This document shows positions 43,876 through 51,589 of a DNA stretch of 64,000 nt, piece by piece (within the stretch, counting starts at the first letter, position 1; each line of letters starts with the position of its first letter). The notes beneath the pieces were generated by a model that was not told the DNA's origin, did not search any database, and saw only the letters and a program-made list of their open reading frames with translations. Both the position numbers and the translations under genes were made by a program. Source of the DNA: Streptomyces sp. NBRC 110035 (GTDB taxonomy: Bacteria; Actinomycetota; Actinomycetes; Streptomycetales; Streptomycetaceae); the NCBI RefSeq assembly GCF_000829695.1, contig NZ_BBNN01000040.1:1-64000 (forward strand), read 5' to 3'.

Positions 43876-44046
43876 GTGAGCACCCCTGCCCCTGCACGTT
43901 CGAAGCCGCCTACGCCCGACTGCGCGCCCTCCCAGATCGGCCCGTGCACGAAGTGCCAGCACCCTTGTCACCGGTACGGGCACGGCGGGAACCCGCTGTG
44001 CGTGGTCTGCCGCCGGGAACTGGAAGCGTGGCGGGCCCGCCAGTAG
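43876..44046 (+). CDS. small zinc-ribbon protein, 56 aa
   Basis: GTG-initiated frame encoding VSTPAPARSKPPTPDCAPS, then PCTKCQHPCHRYG and LCVVCRRELEAW. Spaced CxxC pairs indicate a zinc ribbon. Its stop abuts the end of thyX, which runs the other way. A -10-like TACGAT lies just upstream and a ribosome site is weak. Confidence 0.5.
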   Translation: MSTPAPARSKPPTPDCAPSQIGPCTKCQHPCHRYGHGGNPLCVVCRRELEAWRARQ

Positions 44047-44799
44047 TCAGGGGGCGATGCGTCCGTTGGCGTTGAACGCGGCGTAGGTGAGGGGCATCAG
44101 CTTCGCCCACTCGTTTTCCATGGCCTCGCCGACCATCTCGATCTCGCGCTGGGGAAACGACGGCGTTGTGGCGTCGGGGTGGGTGGTGCGCAGTCCGAGG
44201 AAGTGCATCAGGGAGCGGGCGTTGCAGGTGGCGTAGATCGACGAGTACAGGCCCACCGGCAGCACCGTGCGGGCAACCTCCCGCGCCACACCGGCGGCGA
44301 GCATCGCCTGGTAGGCGTCGTACGCCTGCCGGTAGGAGTTCACGGTGACCCGCTCGGTCAGCTCATGCTGCGCCTGGGTGCCCGCGGTGAACTGGTACTG
44401 GCCGGCCTTCCCTTCCTGGACCAGGCGCCGGTCGGGGCCGGGCACGTAGAAGACGGGCTCGAGTTCCCGGTAGCGCCCGGACTCCTCGTTGTAGGACCAG
44501 CCGGCCCTGTGGCGCATGAACTCGCGGAACACGAAGATGGGGGCGCTGATCAGGAACGTCATCGACGTGTGCTCGAAGGGGCTTCCGTGCCGGTCCCGCA
44601 TCAGGTAGTTGATGAGGCCCCGGTTTCGGCGTGCTTGCGGGTGCTCGGTGTCGGTCTGGTCCCAGGTGATGAGGGAGTCGAGGGAGCGTTCGCCTTGGGT
44701 GGAGACGCGGGCGGCGAAGAGGACGTCGGCGTCGAATGCGGTGTGCTTGACGAGTTGGACGGTGACGTCGCTGCGGAAGGTCGGGGTGGGTGTGGGCAT
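44047..44799 (-). CDS. thyX: flavin-dependent thymidylate synthase ThyX
   Basis: 250 residues from MPTPTPTFRSDV. The signature RHRAGWSYNEESGR at 96-109 matches the ThyX motif RHRxxSxNExSxR with one extra-typical Trp/Tyr spacing. The enzyme methylates dUMP to dTMP with methylene-tetrahydrofolate and FAD/NADPH. Phages carry it to raise dTTP supply. It is divergent from the dCTP deaminase gene, whose product provides dUMP precursor, so both act in one pathway. Confidence 0.93.
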   Translation of the reverse strand: MPTPTPTFRSDVTVQLVKHTAFDADVLFAARVSTQGERSLDSLITWDQTDTEHPQARRNRGLINYLMRDRHGSPFEHTSMTFLISAPIFVFREFMRHRAGWSYNEESGRYRELEPVFYVPGPDRRLVQEGKAGQYQFTAGTQAQHELTERVTVNSYRQAYDAYQAMLAAGVAREVARTVLPVGLYSSIYATCNARSLMHFLGLRTTHPDATTPSFPQREIEMVGEAMENEWAKLMPLTYAAFNANGRIAP

Positions 44800-44928
44800 G
44801 GTGGGGTTCCGTCCTGCGGGTGGTGAGGTGCCCTCAGTCTGGCCCGGCTCGGCGGCCCGTGTTGCCCCTCGAATTCGGGCGCCCGCGGTCGCCGTCGGCG
44901 CAGGGGAAGGCGGCAAGCAGTTCGGTCA

Positions 44929-44941
44929 TAGGCTCGCGGCG
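44929..44941 (+). promoter_or_regulatory. putative leaderless promoter of dcd
   Basis: TAGGCT at 44929-44934 stands seven bases before the GTG start of dcd, and there is no ribosome site, so transcription probably begins at the start codon. The -35 is not clear. Confidence 0.4.
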
Positions 44942-45522
44942 TGCTCCTCTCCGACAGAGACCTCCACGCGGCGATACGCGACGGCCGGCTCGGTATCGAT
45001 CCGTTCGATGAGGCGATGCTTCAGCCCGCCAGCATCGACGTCCGTCTCGATGACCGCTTCCGGGCGTTCAACAGCCACGCGCACACGCACATCGACCCTG
45101 CGCTCGATCAGGACGATCTGACACGCCTGGTCCGGGTCGACGACGGCGAGCCGTTCGTGCTGCACCCGGGGGAGTTCGTGTTGGCGTCGACGTACGAGCG
45201 GGTGTCCCTTCCGGACACGCTCGCCGCGAGGTTGGAGGGTAAGAGTTCGCTCGGGCGTCTGGGGCTGGTTACGCATTCCACGGCCGGGTTTATCGACCCG
45301 GGTTTTGAGGGGCACGTGACGTTGGAGCTGAGTAATCTCGCGACGCTTCCGATCAAGTTGTGGCCGGGTATGAAGATCGGGCAGATCGCCGTGTTCGCGA
45401 TGAGTGGGCCGGCGGAGCATCCGTATGGGAGTGCGGTGCGGGGGTCGCGGTATCAGGGGCAGCGGGGGCCGACGGCGTCCCGGTCGTGGCAGGGCTTCCA
45501 CCGGACGGTGCTGCCTCGGTGA
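44941..45522 (+). CDS. dcd: dCTP deaminase
   Basis: 193 residues from GTG. Conserved parts include PASIDVRL at 29-36, the nucleotide-binding KSSLGRLGL at 101-109 and STAGFIDPGFEGHVTLEL at 113-130, where E129 is in the position of the catalytic glutamate. The enzyme turns dCTP into dUTP; in actinobacteria related enzymes also hydrolyse dUTP to dUMP, the ThyX substrate. Usual family length. Confidence 0.93.
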   Translation: MLLSDRDLHAAIRDGRLGIDPFDEAMLQPASIDVRLDDRFRAFNSHAHTHIDPALDQDDLTRLVRVDDGEPFVLHPGEFVLASTYERVSLPDTLAARLEGKSSLGRLGLVTHSTAGFIDPGFEGHVTLELSNLATLPIKLWPGMKIGQIAVFAMSGPAEHPYGSAVRGSRYQGQRGPTASRSWQGFHRTVLPR

Positions 45523-45639
45523 TGCGTTGAGGGCTCTGCGTAGCGGTTATGATCTGCGTGGCGGGTGCTGACCCACGCATAGCGGAGCGAGTCGGACCAC
45601 GCTTTGACCTCTGAGAACTGCACATCGGTAGCATGAATA

Positions 45640-45684
45640 GCGGTGCCCCCGGCTGCTTTCCTCAGCCGGGGGCACCGCATTTTT
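45640..45684 (+). terminator. intrinsic terminator with T-run
   Basis: GCGGTGCCCCCGGCTG (45640-45655) pairs perfectly with 45663-45678 around a seven-base loop, followed by ATTTTTG. It is the only classical T-tailed terminator noticed in the window and lies 118 bases after dcd. Promoter-like sequences (TATGAT at 45548-45553; TTGACC/TAGCAT at 45604-45634) just upstream leave room for a short RNA. Confidence 0.75.
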
Positions 45685-45695
45685 GTTCCGTGGGC

Positions 45696-46091
45696 CTATG
45701 CGGCCATGCTGGGGTCGAACCGGTCGTGGGCCGCCCCCTGCCAGATCTCCCAGTCGGTGCTGACGTGCCCGGTGCCAGCCGCCGTTCCGGTGGCGGCCCA
45801 GAAGGGGCGCAGGGTCAGCGGTCCGGACTTCTGCCGCCAGCATCCGTCCGCGTGCACGTCCGGGTAGGCGGTGTGGTTGAACTGGCCGGGCCCGTACAGG
45901 TGGCCGCAGCAGTTCACGCGCCAGTCGATGGCGCGGTGGGACTCGGGGACCCGGCGGCGGTCCATGGCGTCCTGGTAGTGGTGGTGGATGACGTGGTCGC
46001 CGTGGGCTTTGGCGGCTTCGAGGTTGGTGTAGACGCCCAGTGTCTGTTTGAACTTCTGCACGTTCCAGAGGTCGGCGCCAACGTCGGCCAT
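45696..46091 (-). CDS. hypothetical protein, 131 aa
   Basis: Start at MADVGADLWNVQKFKQT behind GAGGA; a GTG at 46106 overlapping the upstream stop is an alternative. The chain has a helical first part with AAKAHGDHVIHHHYQDAMD, a CC pair (RVNCCGHLYG) and Trp-rich C-terminal half. No family recognised. Third gene of a minus-strand group of three. Confidence 0.6.
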   Translation of the reverse strand: MADVGADLWNVQKFKQTLGVYTNLEAAKAHGDHVIHHHYQDAMDRRRVPESHRAIDWRVNCCGHLYGPGQFNHTAYPDVHADGCWRQKSGPLTLRPFWAATGTAAGTGHVSTDWEIWQGAAHDRFDPSMAA

Positions 46092-46102
46092 GGTCGGTGT
46101 CC

Positions 46103-46408
46103 TCACTGCTCTCGGTGGTGCCGGTTCACGTGGTTGTTGATGCTCTCCTGGTTGCCCCGGTAGCCGCAGCCGCGCGGGCAGTCCTGCCAGAGTCCCGCGT
46201 CCACGGCGGCCTTGGTGACGGACTTGGTGTCGTCGGGGCCGTAGCCGTGGGCGTGGAGCATCTGGGCGACGGTGCCGCCGTGGTGGAGGGCGAGGAAGGC
46301 GGCTTCGGCGGTCTTGTCGTGCCCGGCGGCGAAGTACCGGCCGTAGCCGATCTCCTTGCCGCAGCCGCAGTAGCAGCGGCCGGTGGGCTGGACGGTGGTG
46401 CCTGTCAT
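46103..46408 (-). CDS. small zinc-finger protein, 101 aa
   Basis: Start at MTGTTVQPTGRCYCGCG behind GAGGAG. It contains CYCGC near the N-terminus, GRYFAAGHDK, and a C-terminal C2H2-like finger (CPRGCGYRG and INNHVNRHH). Likely DNA or RNA binding. Lies two bases after the preceding gene on this strand. Confidence 0.68.
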   Translation of the reverse strand: MTGTTVQPTGRCYCGCGKEIGYGRYFAAGHDKTAEAAFLALHHGGTVAQMLHAHGYGPDDTKSVTKAAVDAGLWQDCPRGCGYRGNQESINNHVNRHHREQ

Positions 46409-46410
46409 GG

Positions 46411-46806
46411 TCAGTTCTCCTCGGCGGCGGGGGCCAGGGTGAACGGCTCCCAGATGGCGGCGAGGTACTGACCGCGCTCGGCGAGCCATGCGCGGACGGC
46501 GGGCTCGTCCTCCTCGGTCACGATGCACTCGGTGGAGCGGAGGATCGCCTTGCGCTGGATGACCCAGAAGACGAGCAGCGTGTCCGGCTCGGGGTCCTCA
46601 CCCTCCTCCAGGTACTCGCCGTCGTCACGCTGCCAGTCCCAGCGGAAGACGAGGTTCATGTCCTTGTCGGCATCGCCCCACTCCTCTTGGAACTCGGTCC
46701 ACGAGGCATAGGTGTCGTGCAGGCCGTTCTTGTAGTAGTTGCCCTCCTTGCAGTAGTAGGGATGGTCGATCTCCCATAGGTGGGGCTGAGCCGTGTCGTC
46801 TGTCAT
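46411..46806 (-). CDS. acidic hypothetical protein, 131 aa, leaderless
   Basis: MTDDTAQPHLWEIDHPYYCK is a strongly acidic protein rich in Trp and Tyr (WTEFQEEWGDADKDMNLVF). No ribosome site precedes the ATG; a promoter ends six bases upstream, so the message is probably leaderless. Acidic small proteins in phages can act as DNA mimics against host defence, which is only a suggestion from composition. Confidence 0.62.
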   Translation of the reverse strand: MTDDTAQPHLWEIDHPYYCKEGNYYKNGLHDTYASWTEFQEEWGDADKDMNLVFRWDWQRDDGEYLEEGEDPEPDTLLVFWVIQRKAILRSTECIVTEEDEPAVRAWLAERGQYLAAIWEPFTLAPAAEEN

Positions 46807-46812
46807 GCCGTC

Positions 46813-46857
46813 AAACTACAGGGCTTGACTATCCAAGACAACCCAAGGATTCCAAGG
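46813..46857 (-). promoter_or_regulatory. leaderless promoter with three CTTGG repeats
   Basis: On the minus strand TTGTCT (46836-46841) and TAGTTT (46813-46818) are 17 bases apart, ending six bases before the ATG at 46806. CTTGG occurs three times (plus-strand CCAAG at 46833, 46843, 46852), spaced about one helical turn, over and upstream of the -35, like an activator or repressor array. Confidence 0.5.
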
Positions 46858-47408
46858 GTTACGCCGGGAAGTTGACCCGCAGAAAGGGGCCTGGCGCGCC
46901 CGAACTCGGGATCGCCGGTACGCGGAGACCTTCCAGCTCCTCACGGGCCGTCAGGCGCCCGCGTGGCCGATCCGGGCAGAAGGCGGGGCGCCCGACCAAC
47001 TGGTCTACGCTGAGTGCCAGCCGTCAGCCTGATAAGCGGCGCGCCGGACGCATCCACCGTCTGCCGCGCTTGGGCGGTCAGTGGACAGAGGGGCCGGAGC
47101 CGACGGGCGACGGCCCTTCGTCGTTTGTGCACGGGAAGTCGTCCGGGAACATCGCCGTCTGATCTGGGGATTGGTGCATCGACATCCCAACTACCTGCCA
47201 CACCTGGCATGCAGGGCACATGGCGTCCTACCGTAGAGGTGTTGGCTCCTCCTGGGGCTGGTTCCAACTGGTTCGAGAGCGCGGTTCCGCAGGCAGTCCC
47301 TTTGGCGAGGGTGCGGCACCGCGCTTCTCGGCGTTCCCGGGGGATCGCACCGTTTGGTTCCCGATAAGCTCACATATAGCCAGCGATCACGAGAGGTAGG
47401 GGAGCAGC
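46858..47408. other. region without a confident gene
   Basis: Apart from the possible tiny frame at 47078-47185 I see no gene here. The GC content falls towards 47340-47400, where a -10-like TATAGC precedes the gene at 47409. No tRNA or attachment-site core could be recognised. Confidence 0.4.
47078..47185 (-). CDS. possible 35-aa acidic peptide
   Basis: The frame reads MSMHQSPDQTAMFPDDFPC and ends PSPVGSGPSVH. A -10-like TAGTTG is placed just before the ATG, allowing leaderless translation. There is no other support. Confidence 0.25.
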   Translation of the reverse strand: MSMHQSPDQTAMFPDDFPCTNDEGPSPVGSGPSVH

Positions 47409-47654
47409 GTGGAGTCCGTAGAGATCGAACTGTTCGGAGGGCCAGCGCACGGTATGCATGTGGTCATCCCCGGCGAACCCATGAATCCGCCCGACACCTA
47501 CGAGTTGCAGCAGGCTCCGGCCCACCAGGAGGCAGAGCCCCGCCGTCTCGTCTACCGGAAGGACGCAGAGCCCCGCCGTCTCGTCTACCGGAAGGACTTC
47601 GACACTCTCGGTAGGACCCTGTGGGTGTACCGGTACGAGGAGCAGGTGCTGTGA
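47409..47654 (+). CDS. small protein with a tandem 11-residue duplication
   Basis: 81 residues from GTG behind GGGGAGC. The N-terminal part (VEIELFGGPAHGMHVVIPGE) resembles short proteins found beside phage recombinase genes. AEPRRLVYRKD is present twice in tandem because of a perfect 33-base duplication at 47532-47597. The stop overlaps the GTG of the recombinase. Confidence 0.6.
   Translation: MESVEIELFGGPAHGMHVVIPGEPMNPPDTYELQQAPAHQEAEPRRLVYRKDAEPRRLVYRKDFDTLGRTLWVYRYEEQVL
47532..47597 (+). repeat. perfect 33-base tandem duplication
   Basis: The 33 bases at 47532-47564 are repeated exactly at 47565-47597, keeping frame. Identity at all codon positions points to a recent event. Confidence 0.9.
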
Positions 47655-48682
47655 GCACCGAGAACCTTCCCGCCAGACCAGCTGACCGCCCGCCGCTCCC
47701 CACCGAGTTCGACCCCGAGCTCCGCGCCCGCCTCGCCGCCCTCGACACCGCCAGCGACACCCACGCCCGCGAGCAGCGCCCCGACAACACCACCCGCGCC
47801 TACGCCGCCGACTGGCGTGTCTGGGAGGAGTTCTGCGCCCAACTCCAGATCCCCACCGCCGCCGCCACCCGCGGCACCCTGCGCGCCTTCGTCGACTACC
47901 TCTGGACCCGCAAGCAAGCCGCCTACTCCACCATCGACCGCCGCCTCGCCGGCGTCACCGTCACCCTGCGCCAGCAATACTCCGTCGTCGTCGACCCCGA
48001 AGCCACCAAGGCTGCACGCGAGCTGCTGAAGGACTACCGGAAGAAAGCCGCCGAAGCCGAAGAGCCCGAGCGCGGCCGCGGCAAGGCCCCCGCCATGCGC
48101 CTGCACGACCTCCGCCGCATCGCCTCCCTCTGCGGCACCGACATCTTCGGCCTCCGCGACCGCGCCATGCTCCTCCTCGGCTTCTCCATCGCCGCCCGCC
48201 GCGCCGAACTCGCCGGACTCCGCCTGCGGAACATCCGCGACGACGACAACGGGCTCCTCGTCCACGTCGCCGTCTCCAAAACCGACCCCCGCACCGTCCC
48301 CGTCCCCCACGGCACCAGCCCCGACACCTGCCCCGTCCGCGCCTGGAAGACCTGGGCAGCCGCCGCCAGCATCGTCGACCCCGACCGGCACGCCTTCCGC
48401 CGCATCCACCACACCGGCAAAGTCCAACCGCACGGCCTGTCCCCGCAACGCGCCGGCGACCTCATCACCGCCGCCGGACTCCGCGCCGGATACGAGGACC
48501 TTTTCACCGGCCACTCCGTGCGCTCCGGCCTCGCCACCGAAGCCCGCCGCGCCGGCAAGGACCGTAAGGCCATCGCCGCCATCACCGGACACGCCGACGG
48601 CTCCAAGGTGCTGGACGGCTACATGCAGATCGTCGACCAGTGGAGCGAGCAGGACAACGCCCTGATTGGACTCGGACTGTGA
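47651..48682 (+). CDS. tyrosine recombinase/integrase
   Basis: 343 residues from GTG overlapping the gene before. An N-terminal SAM-like core-binding domain (NTTRAYAADWRVWEEFCAQL) precedes the catalytic domain. Catalytic residues: Arg at about 183 in AARRAELAGL, H288 and R291 in GHSVRSGLAT, H314 in ITGHADG and Tyr324 in VLDGYMQ. All are present, so it should be active. It could integrate the element or resolve multimers of a plasmid; no attachment site was identified nearby. Confidence 0.88.
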   Translation: MSTENLPARPADRPPLPTEFDPELRARLAALDTASDTHAREQRPDNTTRAYAADWRVWEEFCAQLQIPTAAATRGTLRAFVDYLWTRKQAAYSTIDRRLAGVTVTLRQQYSVVVDPEATKAARELLKDYRKKAAEAEEPERGRGKAPAMRLHDLRRIASLCGTDIFGLRDRAMLLLGFSIAARRAELAGLRLRNIRDDDNGLLVHVAVSKTDPRTVPVPHGTSPDTCPVRAWKTWAAAASIVDPDRHAFRRIHHTGKVQPHGLSPQRAGDLITAAGLRAGYEDLFTGHSVRSGLATEARRAGKDRKAIAAITGHADGSKVLDGYMQIVDQWSEQDNALIGLGL

Positions 48683-49164
48683 CCAACGAACGGACTGCTT
48701 ACCCCATGCTCGCGCCCGCCTGCTGGTCATGGCCGCCCGAGCGTCCGACCAGCGACGACATTAGCCGTCGATTCTGGGAGGGCATCGACACCACGGGTTA
48801 TAGCGCGAGCATGATCAACCTGTTGGAGGAGACCGCAGCCGCCCGGCACACGGACGAAGAGACGTTGAGGACTTGGCAGTCCGGCCGCTGTGCCATCTGT
48901 GGAGCGACGGGCCGCTGTATGGTCTGCGACCACGACCACGAAACCGGGCTGGTGCGAGGGTGGCTGTGCGTTTCGTGCAACACGCGTGAGGGTGTCGCTA
49001 TCGGCCTTCCCGGAACTGTCATGGCTGCATATCGAGAGCGGCCGCCCACTGCCATCCTCGGATTGACGATCCGCTACCGGGATCCGTTCACCCGGCAGTG
49101 GGCCGTTCCCGAACCAGTCATCGAGGACGGCTGGGAGAACAGCCCCTCTGCCGACCTCACCTAG
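48679..49164 (+). CDS. recombination endonuclease VII-like HNH nuclease
   Basis: 161 residues; GTG overlaps the recombinase stop. Zinc ligands C71-x2-C74 and C97-x2-C100 bracket the catalytic DHDHETG at 84-90, followed by RGWLC and CNTREG: the endonuclease VII pattern. Such enzymes cut Holliday junctions and branched DNA during phage replication and packaging. Coupled to a recombinase, it may clear junctions. Confidence 0.88.
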   Translation: MTNERTAYPMLAPACWSWPPERPTSDDISRRFWEGIDTTGYSASMINLLEETAAARHTDEETLRTWQSGRCAICGATGRCMVCDHDHETGLVRGWLCVSCNTREGVAIGLPGTVMAAYRERPPTAILGLTIRYRDPFTRQWAVPEPVIEDGWENSPSADLT

Positions 49165-49478
49165 CCCGCCGCCAGTGCCTCCCGGAGGTAGTGGGGCAGG
49201 GCCTGCCGGGCGGCCGCCCCCACCTCCCCCGCGGGAAGTTCGTCGGGGGTGACGATGACCGGCTGCCCGCCGTCGGGGCGGGCCAGGGCCCGGAAGGTTT
49301 CCCCGCCGTGAGCGGATGTGCCGGCGAGGTAGGCAGTCAGGGCGGCTCGTGCGATGTCGGCGGGGTCGGCGGTGGTGGTGGCGCGCCCGTATCCTCGGCT
49401 GATCCACATACCGGTGACGATCTCGTACAGCTGGACTTCCCACGTGATCCGCGTGGGCTGGGTGTCTTCGCAGGTCAT
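49161..49478 (-). CDS. hypothetical protein, 105 aa
   Basis: Convergent with the nuclease gene, whose stop it overlaps. The chain (MTCEDTQPTRITWEVQLYEI) looks alpha/beta with a C-terminal helix (AAARQALPHYLREALAAG). No ribosome site; TGTACGGC before the ATG may be part of a leaderless promoter. No family recognised. Confidence 0.55.
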   Translation of the reverse strand: MTCEDTQPTRITWEVQLYEIVTGMWISRGYGRATTTADPADIARAALTAYLAGTSAHGGETFRALARPDGGQPVIVTPDELPAGEVGAAARQALPHYLREALAAG

Positions 49479-49529
49479 GCCGTACAGCCTGCCCGGCCGA
49501 TGGGAGCGGCGCGCCGCATACGTGCAATT

Positions 49530-49736
49530 TCACGTCCCGGGCTGGCTGCGCGCGTCTCCGCCTGGGCTGCGGAGGACCGCGCCGGCCTCGAGGAGGATGC
49601 CGCGGGTGAAGCCGTATGAGCGTCCGGTGCTCTCGGCCAGCGTCCTGATGGAGACGCCGCTCGCGTATGCCTTTTTCAGGTCGGAGGCGAGCTTGTCGCG
49701 CTCTGTGCCGGTGACCTTCCTGCCCTTGCCTACCAT
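49530..49736 (-). CDS. helix-turn-helix regulator, 68 aa
   Basis: Start at MVGKGRKVTGTERDK because GAGGAG is six bases upstream; the longer frame from 49772 lacks such a site. It has a basic start and a helix-turn-helix SIRTLAESTGRSYGFTRGIL at about 31-50. Very similar small regulators are widespread in Streptomyces genomes. It lies after the second recombinase-like gene. Confidence 0.72.
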   Translation of the reverse strand: MVGKGRKVTGTERDKLASDLKKAYASGVSIRTLAESTGRSYGFTRGILLEAGAVLRSPGGDARSQPGT

Positions 49737-49778
49737 GACCGTCTCCTCTGCCATGTCCCGAAGGGTGATCATCGCGCA

Positions 49779-50633
49779 TCAGCCGCCGTTGGGGGTGTCC
49801 CAGTATCCGGTGTGGGCGATGGTGTCCGCGGTGACGGGGGGCTGCCGGTCGGCGAGGAGGGGGTGGGTGGCGGCCATCTGTCCGACGAGTTTGTTGACCC
49901 AGCGGGACTGCAACGCTTGCCGGTTGTCGTTCAGCAGCAGCGCGTGTTCGCCCGGGTCGGCGGGTTCGGGGCGGACCTTCAGGTACTCCTTGACGGCGGC
50001 GCCGGTGAGCGGCTCGAGGACGAACTGTTTGCCGACCGCTTCGTGGTCGTCGGGGGCGCGGATCTCCCAGGTGCCGTCGGGCTGGGGGTAGAGGTGGCGT
50101 TTGTCGACGCGGACGACGTGGGCGGGGCGCAGGCCCTCGAGGAGGAGCCAGACGGCGAGCCGGTCGCGTTGGTAGTGCCGGGAGTAGTGAGGGCCCCAGC
50201 CGCCGATGACGGCGAACAGAGTGGCACGTTCCATGCGGGCCAGGCGGTTTTTGGCGCCGGCGGGCCGGGTGACGCCGGAGCGTAGGGCGACCAGGTCGGG
50301 GGGGATGGTGATGATGCGGCGGCCGTGGGCGGCCTCGTAGAACTGGGTGAGGGCGCTGATGCGGCGGTCGTGGGAGCGGGCTGCTTCGGGGTGGTGGTCG
50401 GCGAGCTGGGCGAGGGCGTCGGGTCCGTTGAAGGGCCGGCCGTCGAGGTAGGGCGCGAGGAAGCAGTCGTGGGCCCAGGCGGCGATGTCTTGAGGGCGGG
50501 CGGTGTAGGCGTCAACTTGCCGGGTGCGGCACCAGGTGAGGAAGGAGCCGATCTCGCGCGCGTATTCGGCGCGGGTGGAGGGGCGCAGGGCGGATCCCGC
50601 GAGCCAGTCGTGCAGGAAGTCGTCGGCGTCCAT
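49779..50633 (-). CDS. tyrosine recombinase-family protein with incomplete catalytic part
   Basis: 284 residues behind AGGATAAGG. The N-terminal core-binding domain (STRAEYAREIGSFLTWCRTR) and the first catalytic arginine (R169 in LEGLRPAHVVR) are present. After a beta region the usual H-x-x-R, H and Tyr boxes cannot be found, and the chain ends ADTIAHTGYWDTPNGG. It may bind specific DNA without recombining it. It lies beside the inverted-repeat element at 50654-50790, from which its promoter must run. Confidence 0.65.
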   Translation of the reverse strand: MDADDFLHDWLAGSALRPSTRAEYAREIGSFLTWCRTRQVDAYTARPQDIAAWAHDCFLAPYLDGRPFNGPDALAQLADHHPEAARSHDRRISALTQFYEAAHGRRIITIPPDLVALRSGVTRPAGAKNRLARMERATLFAVIGGWGPHYSRHYQRDRLAVWLLLEGLRPAHVVRVDKRHLYPQPDGTWEIRAPDDHEAVGKQFVLEPLTGAAVKEYLKVRPEPADPGEHALLLNDNRQALQSRWVNKLVGQMAATHPLLADRQPPVTADTIAHTGYWDTPNGG

Positions 50634-50653
50634 GGCCTTATCCTGCCCGCCCG

Positions 50654-50790
50654 ATGATCGGGTTACAAAACTTCCGGGCTACCTCATCCCCAGTGGCGGG
50701 GTGGTGGCGGTGTGCGTGAGGGTGCGGGGTGGGGTCGCGCGTGCAGGCTGGAGGGTGGTGGGGTGGAAGTTTTGTAACCTTGCCGATCAT
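50654..50790. repeat. 15-bp inverted repeats flanking a G-rich spacer
   Basis: GGTTACAAAACTTCC at 50661-50675 is perfectly inverted at 50765-50779. Outside, ATGATCGG (50654-50661) is mirrored by CCGATCAT (50783-50790). The 89 bases between are strongly G-rich on the plus strand. The AT-rich arms stand out against the background. The element could be a recombinase binding site, a pair of divergent promoters or the end of a small mobile unit. Confidence 0.75.
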
Positions 50791-51110
50791 GGGGAGCGGG
50801 CGCGGGCCCCATGCCGGAGGCCACACGGGCACCGTATGCCGGAACCGGGGAAGGTGTTCCCCCTGCCCGCGGCGGGTCAGTGCCCTGTGGCAGGGTGATC
50901 GCCATGCCCTCCGCAGACCTTCCCGAGCTTCCCGATCCGTTCCCTGAGCACGCGTGGGATGCCGTCCAGCGCACGCTTTGACGGCCCGGCACTCCCGAAG
51001 CTGCGGTGAAGTGACAAGTAACTGAGAGTGACGCTTTGGGGGCTGCTCCCTCTGGTGGGGTTCCCCCCCAATAGCTTGCAGCCGGAAGACCTGGCAGAAG
51101 GGGCGGAACG
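50791..51110. other. region without a confident gene
   Basis: Short frames exist, for instance one of 25 codons beginning MPSADLPELPDPFPEHAWDA near 50904, but none has good support. No repeat or RNA gene was recognised. Confidence 0.4.
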
Positions 51111-51182
51111 GTGGCGAAGCGGTGGGACAAGTACGTGCGGGACCCGGAACAGGATGGCGAGGGAGAAGACGGCGGGGAGTAG
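51111..51182 (+). CDS. possible 23-aa acidic peptide
   Basis: GTG preceded by AAGGGG; the frame reads MAKRWDKYVRDPEQDGEGED and then stops. It is too short for support other than the ribosome site. Confidence 0.3.
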   Translation: MAKRWDKYVRDPEQDGEGEDGGE

Positions 51183-51250
51183 GTCTTCGCGCAAGATCTG
51201 GACCCGTGGCGACTTCCTGAGCTACGCTGCGCGTGCGCGATCATCATACG

Positions 51251-51283
51251 CAAAGGCCACAACCCCGATGCGGGGAAGTGGCC
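51251..51283 (-). terminator. bidirectional hairpin terminator
   Basis: AAGGCCAC at 51251-51258 pairs with GTGGCCTT at 51276-51283, with an inner CCCC/GGGG stem. It lies 16 bases past the stop of the minus-strand gene at 51300-51572. Confidence 0.65.
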
Positions 51284-51299
51284 TTCGGCATGTCCGGGG

Positions 51300-51572
51300 T
51301 CAGGCGGTGGTCGGCCGGTGCTTCTCCACGGCGTCGCGGATCCAGGGCTGCACCATGTCGTACCGGTCCAGGCGGGTGCCGATCTCTTCGGTCTCACCGG
51401 TTTCCTCGCTGATGCCGATCACGGTGAGCTTGGTGAGCTGCTCGTCTTCGTAGGTCAGCCGGAGGCCGGTGACGTCGTGGTATTCGTAGTCCGCCTTCAG
51501 GGGAGGAGCGTCGGTGACGGCGAGTTCGATGACTCGGGTGGTCTTCTGGCTGATCATGCTGGTGGTCGGCAC
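51300..51572 (-). CDS. hypothetical protein, 90 aa
   Basis: Start at a GTG (VPTTSMISQKTTRVIELAV) with GAAGGAAAG upstream. The chain is beta-rich with a mixed acidic end (SEETGETEEIGTRLDRYDMV). It follows the WYL-like gene by 17 bases and shares its promoter. Proteins of this look occur in Streptomyces phages; function unknown. Confidence 0.65.
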   Translation of the reverse strand: MPTTSMISQKTTRVIELAVTDAPPLKADYEYHDVTGLRLTYEDEQLTKLTVIGISEETGETEEIGTRLDRYDMVQPWIRDAVEKHRPTTA

Positions 51573-51589
51573 AGTCTTCTTTCCTTCGG

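Noticed and set aside
47250..47300. Possible tRNA 3' end (GGTTCGAGAGC) that could be an attachment site for the integrase
   Set aside because: The flanking bases do not pair as a T-arm plus acceptor stem; too weak to call an attP.
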